Assembly (NCBI RefSeq): GCF_001515525.1
Contig: NZ_BCNQ01000046.1
Span: forward strand, 1-36,364
Origin: Piscicoccus intestinalis NBRC 104926
GTDB lineage: Bacteria; Actinomycetota; Actinomycetes; Actinomycetales; Dermatophilaceae
DNA: 36,364 nt
Direction of reading: 5' to 3'
The position numbers and the translations under genes are program-made. Of the stretch, positions 24,939 to 33,107 are shown in pieces (within the stretch, counting starts at the first letter, position 1; each line of letters starts with the position of its first letter). Below the pieces are notes generated by a model. It ran no database searches. It was not told the DNA's origin and saw only the letters and a list, made by a program, of their open reading frames with translations.

Positions 24939-25021
24939 ACGACGCATGAACACGGGACGGCGATCGCCGCCCGGCCCCCGCAGGCCGCCCGACGGATTGG
25001 ATTGCGAGGCCCTGCCCCGGG

Positions 25022-25027
25022 TATCCT
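25022..25027 (+). promoter_or_regulatory. candidate -10 box (TATCCT) of rpsB
   Basis: TATCCT in CGGGTATCCTGGCG. TTGGAT (24997-25002) is 19 bp upstream. Placed about 235 bp before the rpsB ATG, this implies a long leader. Confidence 0.4.
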
Positions 25028-25259
25028 GGCGACACCTGTGGTCTGCAGGGTTCGGCCTCCGCGACAGCCGCGCGAGACGAACCCGGCGAACCGCAGGAAT
25101 TCGCGCGTCTCTCGTCGGTGCCGCGGCAGCTGCCGCCTCACCGAGACCGTCCGCCCGCAGTCCGGTTCGCGCCGGTGGTGTGCGGTCCAGACGCCAGGGG
25201 CCCGGAGGCAATCCCGCCGCCGCGGCCGACAACTGGACCAACGAAAGGCAGACCTCGGC

Positions 25260-26255
25260 ATGGCCGTCGTCACCATGCGCCAGCTCCTGGAGAGCGGCGT
25301 CCACTTCGGGCATCAGACCCGTCGCTGGAACCCCAAGATGAAGCGCTTCATCATGACGGAGCGCAACGGCATCTACATCATCGATCTGCAGCAGTCGCTG
25401 ACCTACATCAACGACGCCTACGACTTCGTCAAGCAGACCGTCGCCCACGGCGGCACCGTGCTGTTCGTCGGCACGAAGAAGCAGGCCCAGGAGCCGATCG
25501 CCGAGCAGGCGACCCGCGTGGGCATGCCGTTCGTCAACCACCGCTGGCTCGGCGGCATGCTGACCAACTTCAACACCGTGCACAAGCGGCTCGAGCGCCT
25601 CAAGGAGCTCGAGGAGATCGACTTCGACGACGTGGCCGGCTCCGGCCGCACGAAGAAGGAGCTCCTCGTGCTGCGCCGCGAGAAGGAGAAGCTCGAGCGC
25701 ACGCTCGGCGGCATCCGCGACATGGCCAAGGTGCCCTCGGCGGTCTGGATCGTCGACACTAAGAAGGAGCACCTGGCCGTCACCGAGGCACGCAAGCTCA
25801 ACCTGCCGGTCATCGCGATCCTCGACACCAACTGCGACCCCGACGAGGTCGACTACAAGATCCCGGGCAACGACGACGCGATCCGCTCCGTCACGCTGCT
25901 GACCCGCGTCGTCGCCGACGCGGTCGCCGACGGCCTCATGGCCCGCAGCCAGCGCGGCTCCGGCGACCAGGGTGAGCAGGCCGGCTCGGAGTCCGAGCCG
26001 CTGGCCGAGTGGGAGCGTGAGCTCCTCGCGGGCGAGCAGTCCTCGCAGGAGGCGGCCGCCGCGACCGACACCGAGACCGGCCCGAGCTCGGTCGCCCAGG
26101 CGGCCGACGAGACGGCCGCGGCCGACGTCGTCGACCCCGCCGAGCAGACCGCCGTGGCGGAGGCCACCGAGGCGGCTGCCGCGGACGTGGCCGGTGTCGA
26201 GCCTGTGGAGACCGCCGAGTCTGTGGAGCCCGTCGAGGCCGCTGAGCGCGCCTGA
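25260..26255 (+). CDS. rpsB: 30S ribosomal protein S2
   Basis: 331 residues. [27 protein letters not shown] is the standard S2 N-terminus; [29 protein letters not shown] and [22 protein letters not shown] are conserved. The S2 fold ends near residue 230. About 100 further residues are acidic and Ala-rich with repeated [13 protein letters not shown] units, a tail found in many Actinobacteria but long here. The ATG has AAAGG 11 nt upstream. tsf follows after 36 bp, the usual pair. Confidence 0.97.
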   Translation: MAVVTMRQLLESGVHFGHQTRRWNPKMKRFIMTERNGIYIIDLQQSLTYINDAYDFVKQTVAHGGTVLFVGTKKQAQEPIAEQATRVGMPFVNHRWLGGMLTNFNTVHKRLERLKELEEIDFDDVAGSGRTKKELLVLRREKEKLERTLGGIRDMAKVPSAVWIVDTKKEHLAVTEARKLNLPVIAILDTNCDPDEVDYKIPGNDDAIRSVTLLTRVVADAVADGLMARSQRGSGDQGEQAGSESEPLAEWERELLAGEQSSQEAAAATDTETGPSSVAQAADETAAADVVDPAEQTAVAEATEAAAADVAGVEPVETAESVEPVEAAERA

Positions 26256-26291
26256 GCATCAGCCACATTCCATTTCGGGAGAAAGAGACAC

Positions 26292-27119
26292 ATGGCGAAC
26301 TACACCGCAGCCGACATCAAGGCCCTGCGCGAGCAGACCGGCGCCGGCATGCTCGACGTCAAGAAGGCCCTTGACGAGGCCGACGGCGACAAGGCCAAGG
26401 CCACCGAGATCCTGCGGGTCAAGGGGCTCAAGGGCGTCACCAAGCGCGAGGGCCGCTCGGCCAGCAACGGCCTGGTGGCCGCGCACGTCGACGGCAACGT
26501 CGGCACGCTCGTCGAGGTCAACTGCGAGACCGACTTCGTCGCCAAGGGCGAGAAGTTCATCGCGCTCGCCGACACGGTGCTCGACCAGGCCGTCAAGGTC
26601 GGCGCGACCGACGCCGAGAGCCTGCTGGCCTCCGAGCTCGACGGCAAGACCGTGCAGTCCGTGCTCGACGACGCCAACGCCACGATCGGCGAGAAGATCG
26701 AGGTGCGCCGCGTCGCCCGGGTCGAGGGCCAGCACATCGCGTCCTACCTGCACAAGACCAGCCCCGACCTGCCGCCGCAGGTGGGTGTGCTGTTCGCGTA
26801 CGACGGCGGCGACGCCGCGCTCGGCCACGACGTCGCGATGCACATCGCCGCGTTCGCCCCGACGGTGCTGACCCGCGACGACGTGCCGGCCGACACGGTC
26901 GCCAACGAGCGCCGCATCGCCGAGGAGACCGCCAAGGAGGAGGGCAAGCCGGAGGCCGCCCTCCCGCGCATCGTCGAGGGCCGCGTCAACGGCTACTTCG
27001 CCGAGAACGTGCTCCTGGAGCAGAAGTACGCCAAGGACCAGAAGAAGCAGGTCCAGGCCGTGCTCAAGGAGGCCGGAGCGCAGGCCGAGGGCTTCGCCCG
27101 GTTCCGCGTCGGAGCCTGA
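26292..27119 (+). CDS. tsf: translation elongation factor Ts
   Basis: 275 residues; the nucleotide exchange factor of EF-Tu. The N-terminal UBA-like segment and signature are clear: [25 protein letters not shown], then [16 protein letters not shown] and [24 protein letters not shown] lies 11 nt before the ATG. A very strong stem-loop follows the stop, ending the rpsB-tsf unit. Confidence 0.97.
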   Translation: MANYTAADIKALREQTGAGMLDVKKALDEADGDKAKATEILRVKGLKGVTKREGRSASNGLVAAHVDGNVGTLVEVNCETDFVAKGEKFIALADTVLDQAVKVGATDAESLLASELDGKTVQSVLDDANATIGEKIEVRRVARVEGQHIASYLHKTSPDLPPQVGVLFAYDGGDAALGHDVAMHIAAFAPTVLTRDDVPADTVANERRIAEETAKEEGKPEAALPRIVEGRVNGYFAENVLLEQKYAKDQKKQVQAVLKEAGAQAEGFARFRVGA

Positions 27120-27135
27120 TCGCACGAACGCACTC

Positions 27136-27171
27136 GGGGCCCGTTCCTCCCGCCGGGGAGGGGCGGGCCCC
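27136..27171 (+). terminator. strong terminator hairpin after tsf
   Basis: GGGGCCCG (27136-27143) pairs perfectly with CGGGCCCC (27164-27171), and the stem continues inward (two G-U pairs, then CCTCCC with GGGGAGG) to a GCCG loop, about 16 bp in all. No U-run follows, as in many actinobacterial terminators. Confidence 0.8.
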
Positions 27172-27239
27172 GTCGCGTACCGGGCCATGGCCGGCCACGC
27201 CCTGGAGTGACCCGGACGCCGCGCTACCGGCCGACGTGT

Positions 27240-27245
27240 GAGAAT
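27240..27245 (+). promoter_or_regulatory. -10 box (GAGAAT) of the pyrH-frr-cdsA operon
   Basis: GAGAAT in GTGTGAGAATCG, with a TGT(G) extension. It is followed by 7 nt and an in-frame GTG at 27253, so a leaderless longer PyrH is possible besides the ribosome-binding-site start at 27298. Confidence 0.45.
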
Positions 27246-27297
27246 CGTCGGAGTGCCCAGCCGCCTGCACAGGTGCCGACGAAGGGAAGCCGAACCG

Positions 27298-28023
27298 GTG
27301 ACGCAGAACAACCGCGCGTACAAGCGTGTGCTCCTCAAGCTCTCGGGCGAAGCCTTCGGAGGCGGTCGCATCGGGGTCGACCCCACGGTCGTCAAGGGCA
27401 TCGCGCACCAGATCGCGGTGGCCGTCCGCGACGGCATGCAGGTGGCGATCGTCGTCGGGGGCGGCAACTTCTTCCGCGGCGCCGAGCTGCAGCAGCAGGG
27501 CATGGAGCGGGCCCGCGCCGACTACATGGGCATGCTCGGCACGGTGATGAACTGCCTCGCGCTCTCGGACTTCCTCGAGAAGGAGGGCGTCGAGACCCGC
27601 GTGCAGACCGCCATCACGATGGGCCAGGTCGCCGAGCCGTACATCCCGCGCCGCGCAATCCGGCACCTGGAGAAGGGGCGCAGCGTCGTCTTCGGCGCCG
27701 GAGCCGGCATGCCGTACTTCTCCACCGACACCGTCTCCGCGCAACGGGCGCTTGAGATCAAGTGCGATGCGGTACTGATGAGCAAGAACGGTGTCGACGG
27801 CGTGTACGACTCCGACCCGCGCAGCAACCCGGACGCGCGCAAGTACGACCGGCTCAGCTATACCGAGGCGCTGCAGGCGGGGCTGAAGGTCGTCGACGCC
27901 GCCGCGTTCAGCCTCTGCATGGAGAACCGCCTCCCGATGGTCGTGTTCGGCATGCAGGGCGAGGAGTCGATCACGCGGGCCCTGCGGGGCGAACCGATCG
28001 GCACCGAGGTATACGCCGACTGA
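27298..28023 (+). CDS. pyrH: UMP kinase
   Basis: 241 residues; phosphorylates UMP to UDP in pyrimidine nucleotide synthesis, as a hexamer regulated by GTP and UTP in related bacteria. Family features are [37 protein letters not shown] and [31 protein letters not shown] choose GTG 27298 because GAAGGGAAG lies about 8 nt before it and the protein then begins [11 protein letters not shown], the normal length. A leaderless start at GTG 27253 would add 15 mainly basic residues. Confidence 0.96.
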   Translation: MTQNNRAYKRVLLKLSGEAFGGGRIGVDPTVVKGIAHQIAVAVRDGMQVAIVVGGGNFFRGAELQQQGMERARADYMGMLGTVMNCLALSDFLEKEGVETRVQTAITMGQVAEPYIPRRAIRHLEKGRSVVFGAGAGMPYFSTDTVSAQRALEIKCDAVLMSKNGVDGVYDSDPRSNPDARKYDRLSYTEALQAGLKVVDAAAFSLCMENRLPMVVFGMQGEESITRALRGEPIGTEVYAD

Positions 28024-28108
28024 GGGTCGGCCCCGTCTGAGAGGATGTCCGCGAATGCCCGGGTCAGCCACCCGGGCTCGCGCGGGCACGGAGTTGAGGA
28101 GCGGCAGG

Positions 28109-28666
28109 ATGCTGGACGAGACGATGTTCGAGGCCGAGGAGAAGATGGAGAAGGCCGTCGAGGTCGCCAAGGAGGACTTCGCCTCCATTCGCACCGGCCG
28201 CGCCTCCGCGGGCATGTTCAACAAGCTGCAGGTCGACTACTACGGCGCGCCGACTCCGCTGCAGCAGCTCGCGTCGTTCCAGACGCCCGAGGCGCGCACG
28301 GTGCTCATCACGCCGTACGACAAGTCCTCCATGAACGCCATCGAGAAGGCCCTGCGCGACTCCGACCTCGGCGTCAACCCGAGCAACGACGGCAACACGA
28401 TCCGGTGCATCCTGCCGCAGCTGACGCAGGAGCGCCGCAAGGAGTACATAAAGATGGTGCACCGCAAGGGTGAAGACGCGAAGGTCTCCATCCGCAACGT
28501 GCGCCGCCACGCCAAGGACTCCATCGACAAGCTCGTCAAGGACGGCGAGATCGGCGAAGACGAGGGCACCCGCAGCGAGAAGGAACTCGAAACCCTGACG
28601 AAGAAGCACGTCGACCAGGTCGACACGCTGCTCAAGGGCAAGGAGTCCGAGCTGCTCGACGTCTGA
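28109..28666 (+). CDS. frr: ribosome recycling factor
   Basis: 185 residues, normal length. It splits post-termination ribosomes with EF-G. Conserved: [69 protein letters not shown] and [12 protein letters not shown]. The ATG at 28109 has GAGGAG 7 nt upstream. Its place after pyrH is the usual one. Confidence 0.97.
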   Translation: MLDETMFEAEEKMEKAVEVAKEDFASIRTGRASAGMFNKLQVDYYGAPTPLQQLASFQTPEARTVLITPYDKSSMNAIEKALRDSDLGVNPSNDGNTIRCILPQLTQERRKEYIKMVHRKGEDAKVSIRNVRRHAKDSIDKLVKDGEIGEDEGTRSEKELETLTKKHVDQVDTLLKGKESELLDV

Positions 28667-28712
28667 GCGCCCTCCCGATCCGCCACCCGCCCGACGAGCG
28701 CCAAGGAGCGAC

Positions 28713-29576
28713 GTGACATCGACCCCGGCCACGGCAGGAGGGCCCCCGGCGGGCAAGCCTGCGGGCCGGGCCGGGCGCAACCTGCCGATGGCCATCGGCG
28801 TGGCGCTCGTGCTCGGTGGGCTCGCGCTGGCGGCCCTGACCCTGCTGCGCTGGGGCTGGCTGCTGCTGGCGACGCCCGCGATCCTGCTCGCGGTGTGGGA
28901 GCTGTACCACGGCATGGAGGCGGGCCGCATCCACGTGCCGCTGGTGCCGGTGTGGCTCGGGGCGGCGGCGATGCTGCCAGCGGCCTATCTCGGCGGGCCC
29001 GCCGCGCTCATCGTGGCCTTCGGGCTGACGATCCTCGCCGTCATCTGCTGGCGGGTGTGCCGGGGGCTTGACGACGCGGCCCGCGACATCACCGGCGGCG
29101 CCTTCGTCGTCGCGTACGCCCCCTTCCTCGCCGCGTTCTCGGCGCTCATGCTCGCGGCGCCCGACGGCACCCGCCGCGTCATCGTCTTCGTGCTCGTGAC
29201 GATCGCCAGCGACATCGGCGGCTACGCAGCCGGGGTACTCGCCGGCAAGCACCCGATGGCGCCGTCGGTGAGCCCGAAGAAGTCGTGGGAGGGATTCGCC
29301 GGCTCCACGGCGGCGTGCGTGGCGATGGGCGCGATCTTCGTCCCGCTGCTGCTGCACGGAGCCTGGTGGGCGGGCGCTCTTGTCGGTCTCGTCGCCGTGT
29401 GCATGGCCACCCTCGGCGACCTCACGGAGTCGATGATCAAACGCGACCTCGGCATCAAGGATCTCGGGAACATCCTGCCCGGCCACGGCGGCATCATGGA
29501 CCGCATCGACTCCCTGCTGCTGTGCGCCCCCGGCGTGTGGTGGGCCCTGCTGCTGCTCGTGCCGGTCGCGGTGTAG
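28713..29576 (+). CDS. cdsA: phosphatidate cytidylyltransferase
   Basis: 287 residues; makes CDP-diacylglycerol from phosphatidic acid and CTP in the membrane. About eight hydrophobic segments. The family signature is intact near the C-terminus: GDLTESMIKRDLGIKDLGNILPGHGGIMDRIDSLL, with the Lys/Asp metal and substrate residues. SDIGGYAAGVLAGKHPMAPSVSPKKSWEG is also typical. The start is GTG at 28713 with AAGGAG 6 nt upstream. It follows frr after 46 bp. Confidence 0.95.
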   Translation: MTSTPATAGGPPAGKPAGRAGRNLPMAIGVALVLGGLALAALTLLRWGWLLLATPAILLAVWELYHGMEAGRIHVPLVPVWLGAAAMLPAAYLGGPAALIVAFGLTILAVICWRVCRGLDDAARDITGGAFVVAYAPFLAAFSALMLAAPDGTRRVIVFVLVTIASDIGGYAAGVLAGKHPMAPSVSPKKSWEGFAGSTAACVAMGAIFVPLLLHGAWWAGALVGLVAVCMATLGDLTESMIKRDLGIKDLGNILPGHGGIMDRIDSLLLCAPGVWWALLLLVPVAV

Positions 29577-29663
29577 CGACCGGCCGGGCGGCTCGCCGTC
29601 GGGGAGTCGCGGCGAGGGGCCCCCTGGCGAGCGCGCGATTCGGCCGCGCGGGGCACCGGCTGC

Positions 29664-29669
29664 GACACT
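29664..29669 (+). promoter_or_regulatory. candidate -10 box (GACACT) before rlmN
   Basis: GACACT lies 9 nt before the rlmN ATG and no ribosome binding site is visible, so rlmN may be read from a leaderless transcript. Weak match to TANNNT. Confidence 0.3.
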
Positions 29670-29678
29670 GGACCGATC

Positions 29679-30938
29679 ATGACCGACCAGCCCACTCCCG
29701 TGCGCCTGGAGCGCCGCCGGCCCAATCCCGGCCAGGTGACGTTCACGCCCCCGGGCAACCCGATGCCGCCGACCCACCTCGCCGATCTCGACGTGCCCGG
29801 CCGCAAGGCCAGGATGGCGGAGCTGGGGCACAAGCCGTTTCGCGCCGCGCAGCTCTCGACGCACTACTTCGAGCACTGGAGCAGCGACCCCGCCGACATG
29901 ACCGACCTGCCGAAGGTCGGGCGCGCTGAGCTCGTCGAGGCGATGCTGCCGACGCTGCTGACGCCGGTGCGGCACCTGGAGGCCGACGGCGGCGCGACGG
30001 TGAAGTCGGTGTGGCGGCTGCACGACGGGGCGCTTATCGAGTCGGTACTCATGCGGTACTCGCGGCGGGTCACGCTGTGCATCTCGAGCCAGGCCGGGTG
30101 CGGCATGAACTGCCCGTTCTGCGCCACCGGCCAGGAGGGCTTCACCCGCAACCTGTCGACCGCGGAGATGGTCGAGCAGGTCGTCGCCGCCAACCGGATG
30201 CTGCGCGAAGGGCCGCGGGGGTTGAGCGGCCCGGCATCCGGCATCGAGCTGCCCGCCGGCGCGGCCGGCGCCTTCGACACCCCCGACGAACCCGAGTCGT
30301 CGCAGGAGCCTGAGCAGCCCGGCGCCGAGGGTCCGGCGCGGCGGGTCAACAACGTCGTGTTCATGGGCATGGGGGAGGCCCTCATCAACTACAAGCGGGC
30401 GGTCGCGGCGATCCGGCGCATGGTCGACCCGACCCCGGCGGGCCTGGGCATGTCGGCGCGCGGCATCACGATGAGCAGCGTCGGGCTCGTGCCGGGCATC
30501 GACCGGCTCGCCGGCGAGGGCATCCCGGTGACGCTGGCCCTGAGCCTGCATGCCCCGGACGACGAGCTGCGCGACGAGCTCGTGCCGATCAACAACCGAT
30601 ACAAGGTCGACGCGGCGCTCGATGCGGCGTACCGCTACTTCGAGGCGACCGGCCGGCGCGTGAGCATCGAGTACGCGCTGATCCGCGACATCAACGACCA
30701 CGCCTGGCGCGGAGACCTGCTCGGCGCCAAGCTCGCCGCCCGCGGCAGCGGCTGGGTGCACGTCAACCCGATCCCGCTCAACCCGACTCCGGGGTCGAAG
30801 TGGACGGCCAGCCGCCCGGGCGTCGAGCAGCAGTTCGTCGAGCGCATCCGCGCCCACGGCATCCCGGTCACCGTGCGCGACACCCGCGGCAGTGACATCG
30901 ACGGCGCCTGCGGCCAGCTCGCGGCTGTGACCGCCTGA
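29679..30938 (+). CDS. rlmN: dual-specificity 23S rRNA/tRNA adenine-C2 methyltransferase RlmN
   Basis: A radical SAM enzyme methylating A2503 of 23S rRNA and A37 of some tRNAs. The [4Fe-4S] cysteines are C141, C145 and C148 ([10 protein letters not shown]). The C-terminal catalytic Cys is C411 in [42 protein letters not shown] and [18 protein letters not shown] are conserved. At 419 residues it is longer than most RlmN proteins (about 350-390) because of an insertion of about 40 residues (179-221, [11 protein letters not shown] ... [15 protein letters not shown]) after the first radical SAM helix. In many Actinobacteria dxr follows; here an intergenic region and erm follow instead. Confidence 0.95.
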   Translation: MTDQPTPVRLERRRPNPGQVTFTPPGNPMPPTHLADLDVPGRKARMAELGHKPFRAAQLSTHYFEHWSSDPADMTDLPKVGRAELVEAMLPTLLTPVRHLEADGGATVKSVWRLHDGALIESVLMRYSRRVTLCISSQAGCGMNCPFCATGQEGFTRNLSTAEMVEQVVAANRMLREGPRGLSGPASGIELPAGAAGAFDTPDEPESSQEPEQPGAEGPARRVNNVVFMGMGEALINYKRAVAAIRRMVDPTPAGLGMSARGITMSSVGLVPGIDRLAGEGIPVTLALSLHAPDDELRDELVPINNRYKVDAALDAAYRYFEATGRRVSIEYALIRDINDHAWRGDLLGAKLAARGSGWVHVNPIPLNPTPGSKWTASRPGVEQQFVERIRAHGIPVTVRDTRGSDIDGACGQLAAVTA

Positions 30939-31069
30939 GCCGAGCCCGTTCCGACGCTCCGGCCGAGCCCACGCAACCCGTCGTGGCGCCCGGTCAGCTC
31001 AGGCAGCGCGTTCCGGCGCCCTCCGGCGACGCCACGCTCCCCGGGCGGCGCTGAGGCGCGCTCAGCAGT

Positions 31070-31090
31070 TTATCCACAGCCTGTGGACAC
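31070..31090. promoter_or_regulatory. inverted pair of DnaA-box-like sites
   Basis: TTATCCACA (31070-31078), an exact consensus DnaA box, and TGTGGACAC (31082-31090), the reverse complement of GTGTCCACA, face each other across three bases. They lie in the gap between the convergent ends of rlmN and erm. Confidence 0.5.
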
Positions 31091-31095
31091 CGCTC

Positions 31096-31189
31096 GGACG
31101 TACACCGTCGGCGCCCGGCAAGAGCCCGATTCGCATCACCGCAGGTCAGGTGCTTGTGTCAAGACATCGGCTTTTCACGGTGTACGTCC
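31096..31189. repeat. perfect 13-bp inverted repeat at the 3' end of erm
   Basis: GGACGTACACCGT (31096-31108) and ACGGTGTACGTCC (31177-31189) are exact reverse complements 68 bp apart; the second touches the erm stop codon. The enclosed DNA (for example GTGCTTGTGTCAAGACATCG) is poorer in GC than its surroundings and is non-coding. It could be a remnant of a mobile element end or a terminator-like structure. Confidence 0.6.
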
Positions 31190-31977
31190 TAACGGTCGCG
31201 GCACCTCGTCACCGCGTGAGGCCGGGCCGCGTACAGCTCGATCCAGTCCTGGCGGCCGAGCGCCTTCGGCAGATCTCGGGCGCCAAGACCCCGAGCGCCG
31301 AGCCAGGCGCGCGCCGCCGGCGCCGAGCCGAACGTTGTGCGCGCCAGAATCTGCGCGAGGCCGCGGCCGCGGCCGGTGAAGACGCGGTGCACGAGGCTCT
31401 GGTAATGGCGCCGCTGGGTAACCGGGATCGCCGGGGCCGGATCGCGGCGGATCACCAGCAGGCCGCCGTCGACACCGGGCCGCGGGGTGAAGGCGTCCGC
31501 CGGCACGCGGCCGGCCTGCTCGAAGGTGAACCACGGCCACCACTGCGCGGTCATCATGCTCGCGCCGCCGACCCCGGCCCGCCGCCGCGCGACCTCCCAC
31601 TGCACGAGGAGTATCGCGTCGGTCCAGCTGGGCGCGTGCAGGATCCGCCGCAGGATCGCCGTCGTCTGCGAGAACGGCAGGTTGCCGACGAGCACGTGCG
31701 GGGTCGCCGGTAACCGGTAATGCAGAAAGTCGGCCCGCTCGACGCGCACGTCGGGCAAGCGCCGCCGCAGCGCCGACGCGCGGCCGGCGTCGATCTCGAC
31801 CGCCGTCAGCGGCCGGCCGAGGCGGGCCAAGGGTGCGGTGAGGGCACCGTCTCCGGGGCCGATCTCGGTGATTGGTCCGGCGGTGTCGTCGACCAGCCGC
31901 ACGATCGCGGCGATCGTCGCGGGGTCGGTGAGGAAGTTCTGGCCGTGCTCGTGCCGGCCGTGTCGGTAGGTGGGCAC
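31189..31977 (-). CDS. erm: 23S rRNA adenine-N6 methyltransferase, Erm family (macrolide/lincosamide/streptogramin B resistance)
   Basis: 262 residues. Erm enzymes methylate A2058 of 23S rRNA and block macrolide, lincosamide and streptogramin B binding. Motifs: HEHGQNFLTDP (X), EIGPGDGALT (I, residues 38-47), VEID (II, 60-63), ADFLHY (III) and VGNLPFSQTTAILRRIL (IV, NLPF at 99-102). The RHGQNFL form and NLPF, rather than KsgA's SLGQNFL and NLPY, favour Erm over the housekeeping dimethylase. It looks closest to the actinobacterial Erm(X) group. I choose GTG 31977 because GGAG lies 5 nt before it; an earlier in-frame GTG (32031) has no ribosome binding site. A leader peptide and hairpins lie upstream. 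The long plus-strand frames here are shadows. Confidence 0.92.
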   Translation of the reverse strand: MPTYRHGRHEHGQNFLTDPATIAAIVRLVDDTAGPITEIGPGDGALTAPLARLGRPLTAVEIDAGRASALRRRLPDVRVERADFLHYRLPATPHVLVGNLPFSQTTAILRRILHAPSWTDAILLVQWEVARRRAGVGGASMMTAQWWPWFTFEQAGRVPADAFTPRPGVDGGLLVIRRDPAPAIPVTQRRHYQSLVHRVFTGRGRGLAQILARTTFGSAPAARAWLGARGLGARDLPKALGRQDWIELYAARPHAVTRCRDR

Positions 31978-31981
31978 TGCT

Positions 31982-32001
31982 GCTCCGTCGGTCGTCGGAG
32001 C
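31982..32001 (-). promoter_or_regulatory. hairpin sequestering the erm ribosome binding site
   Basis: In the erm mRNA GCTCCG (32001-31996) pairs with CGGAGC (31987-31982) around an 8-nt loop. CGGAGC contains the GGAG site 5 nt before the erm GTG, so the closed hairpin should block translation. Confidence 0.65.
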
Positions 32002-32033
32002 CGGGCGTCGCGAGGCAACAAGAGACGACACGA

Positions 32034-32050
32034 GGCGCCACGAAGGCGCC
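32034..32050 (-). promoter_or_regulatory. second hairpin in the erm leader
   Basis: GGCGCC (32050-32045), loop TTCGT, GGCGCC (32039-32034). Upstream, CCGCCCG near 32072 and CGGGCGG near 32052 can also pair. These stems lie between the leader peptide stop and the SD-hiding hairpin, where alternative pairings of an attenuator are expected. Confidence 0.5.
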
Positions 32051-32095
32051 GCCCGGCGGGTGATCCGCGGGCGGGGAGCACAGGGCTCGCCGCCG

Positions 32096-32140
32096 TCAGC
32101 GGCTGCGCAGCCGCAGGGAGGCAGTGCCGGTGACCAACAT
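32096..32140 (-). CDS. erm leader peptide (MLVTGTASLRLRSR)
   Basis: A 14-codon ORF with ATG at 32140 and TGA at 32098-32096, 118 bp before the erm start. The peptide has an RLR motif at residues 10-12. RLR (the +X+ type) is the macrolide-dependent ribosome arrest motif known from ErmDL. From memory the Erm(X) leader of Corynebacterium has the same pattern, MLxxGTAxLRLR, which supports it as a true gene; this needs checking. It has no ribosome binding site, but TAATCT lies 6 nt before the ATG, so it is probably leaderless. Arrest at RLR in the presence of macrolide should refold the downstream hairpins and free the erm site. Confidence 0.75.
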   Translation of the reverse strand: MLVTGTASLRLRSR

Positions 32141-32146
32141 GGCGGC

Positions 32147-32152
32147 AGATTA
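32147..32152 (-). promoter_or_regulatory. -10 box (TAATCT) for the erm leader transcript
   Basis: On the minus strand TAATCT is followed by GCCGCC and the leader ATG. It overlaps the stop codon (TAA) of the LysR gene. No clear -35 or WhiB7-type AT-rich GGTTGAC element was found upstream. Confidence 0.45.
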
Positions 32153-33100
32153 GGCGTCCGAGCCCCGCACGAGCCACCGAATTTCGGCCGCGTTGATCCG
32201 CTCGCCCACCTGGGCGACGAGCCCGCGCAGCCAGCGGTGCCCGGGGTCGGCCCGGTAGATGGGATGCCACCACAGCGACTGCTTCAGCGGCACGACGTCC
32301 CACGGGCATTCGAGCACGCGCACGCCCGCGGCGTCGGCGAGCAGGGTGGCCAGGCGCCGCTGGATGAGCGCGATGCGATCCGTACCGGCGACGACGAAGG
32401 GCAGCGCGAGGAAGCTCTCGGTGACCAGCTCGAGGCTCGGCTCGACGCCCAGCGCGCGCAGCTGCTGCACCGCCGGGGTGTACGCGGTCGGGCGGTGGTA
32501 CGTGACCGCCCACCGCAGCCGGCGGACGTCGTCCATCGTCAGCCGCGACCCGACCTGCGCGTCGGGCGAGACGATGCAGACCCACTCGTCGTCGTACACG
32601 GGCACCGAGGGCACGTCGACGAGGAATCCGTGCGGAAGCACGAGGCCATCGAAGGACCGCAGGGTCTGGGCCGCGTTCTCGACGTGGTCGAGGCTCTGCT
32701 GATGCAGCCGCAGCCGCACGTCGGGACCCTCGGCGGCAATGGCCGCGGCCAGCGGTGGGCCGAGGATCGTCGCGGTGTAGTCGGAGACCACGAGCGTGAA
32801 CTCGCGTTGCGAGGTGCTCGGGTCGAAGCCCGGCGTGGCGTCGAACACCCGGCGCACCTCCTCGACGGCCGCCGGAACCCGGGCGGCGAGCTGGCCGGCC
32901 AGCTCGGTCAGCTCGTACCGGTTGCCGCGCCGCAGCAGCAGCTCGTCGCCGAAATGCCTTCGCAGCCGAGCCAGTCCGGCCGAGACCGCGGGCTGGCTCA
33001 GGCCGAGTCGGTGCGCGGCGCGGGTCACATTGCGTTCGTGCAGCAGCGCGTCGAGCTGCAGCAGCAGGTTGAGGTCGAGGTTGCGCAGGCTGTCGGCCAC
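32150..33100 (-). CDS. LysR family transcriptional regulator
   Basis: 316 residues from the GTG at 33100. The winged helix-turn-helix is clear at residues about 4-60: LRNLDLNLLLQLDALLHERNVTRAAHRLGLSQPAVSAGLARLRRHFGDELLLRRG. The rest is the periplasmic-binding-protein-like effector domain, of the NodD-like type (FDGLVLPHGFLVDVPSVPVYDDEWVCIVS). It is divergent from the aromatic-degradation operon with a 184-bp gap, so it probably controls that operon and itself, with an aromatic compound as inducer. The start is leaderless: TACCCT (33113-33108) is followed by 7 nt and the GTG. A longer ORF to 33736 is antisense to the monooxygenase gene and is rejected. Confidence 0.92.
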   Translation of the reverse strand: MADSLRNLDLNLLLQLDALLHERNVTRAAHRLGLSQPAVSAGLARLRRHFGDELLLRRGNRYELTELAGQLAARVPAAVEEVRRVFDATPGFDPSTSQREFTLVVSDYTATILGPPLAAAIAAEGPDVRLRLHQQSLDHVENAAQTLRSFDGLVLPHGFLVDVPSVPVYDDEWVCIVSPDAQVGSRLTMDDVRRLRWAVTYHRPTAYTPAVQQLRALGVEPSLELVTESFLALPFVVAGTDRIALIQRRLATLLADAAGVRVLECPWDVVPLKQSLWWHPIYRADPGHRWLRGLVAQVGERINAAEIRWLVRGSDA

Positions 33101-33107
33101 GGGCCCC

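Larger units (their letters stand above)
24926..25259. other. divergent promoter region and rpsB leader
   Basis: 334 bp without a gene. It contains the minus-strand aminotransferase -10 box (24933-24938), a plus-strand TATCCT box (25022-25027), and about 225 nt of untranslated rpsB leader. The leader has several short GC hairpins (for example CCTGTGG...CTGCAGG near 25035-25049), but no known ribosomal-protein leader could be identified by eye. Confidence 0.55.

Noticed and set aside
25038-25259. N-terminal extension of S2 from a GTG after the TATCCT box
   Set aside because: It is open and in frame, but the added 74 residues are Arg-rich and unlike any S2; the normal start at 25260 has a ribosome binding site.
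31060-31095. Replication origin because of the DnaA boxes
   Set aside because: Only two boxes, no AT-rich unwinding region, and no dnaA/dnaN/rpmH neighbours.
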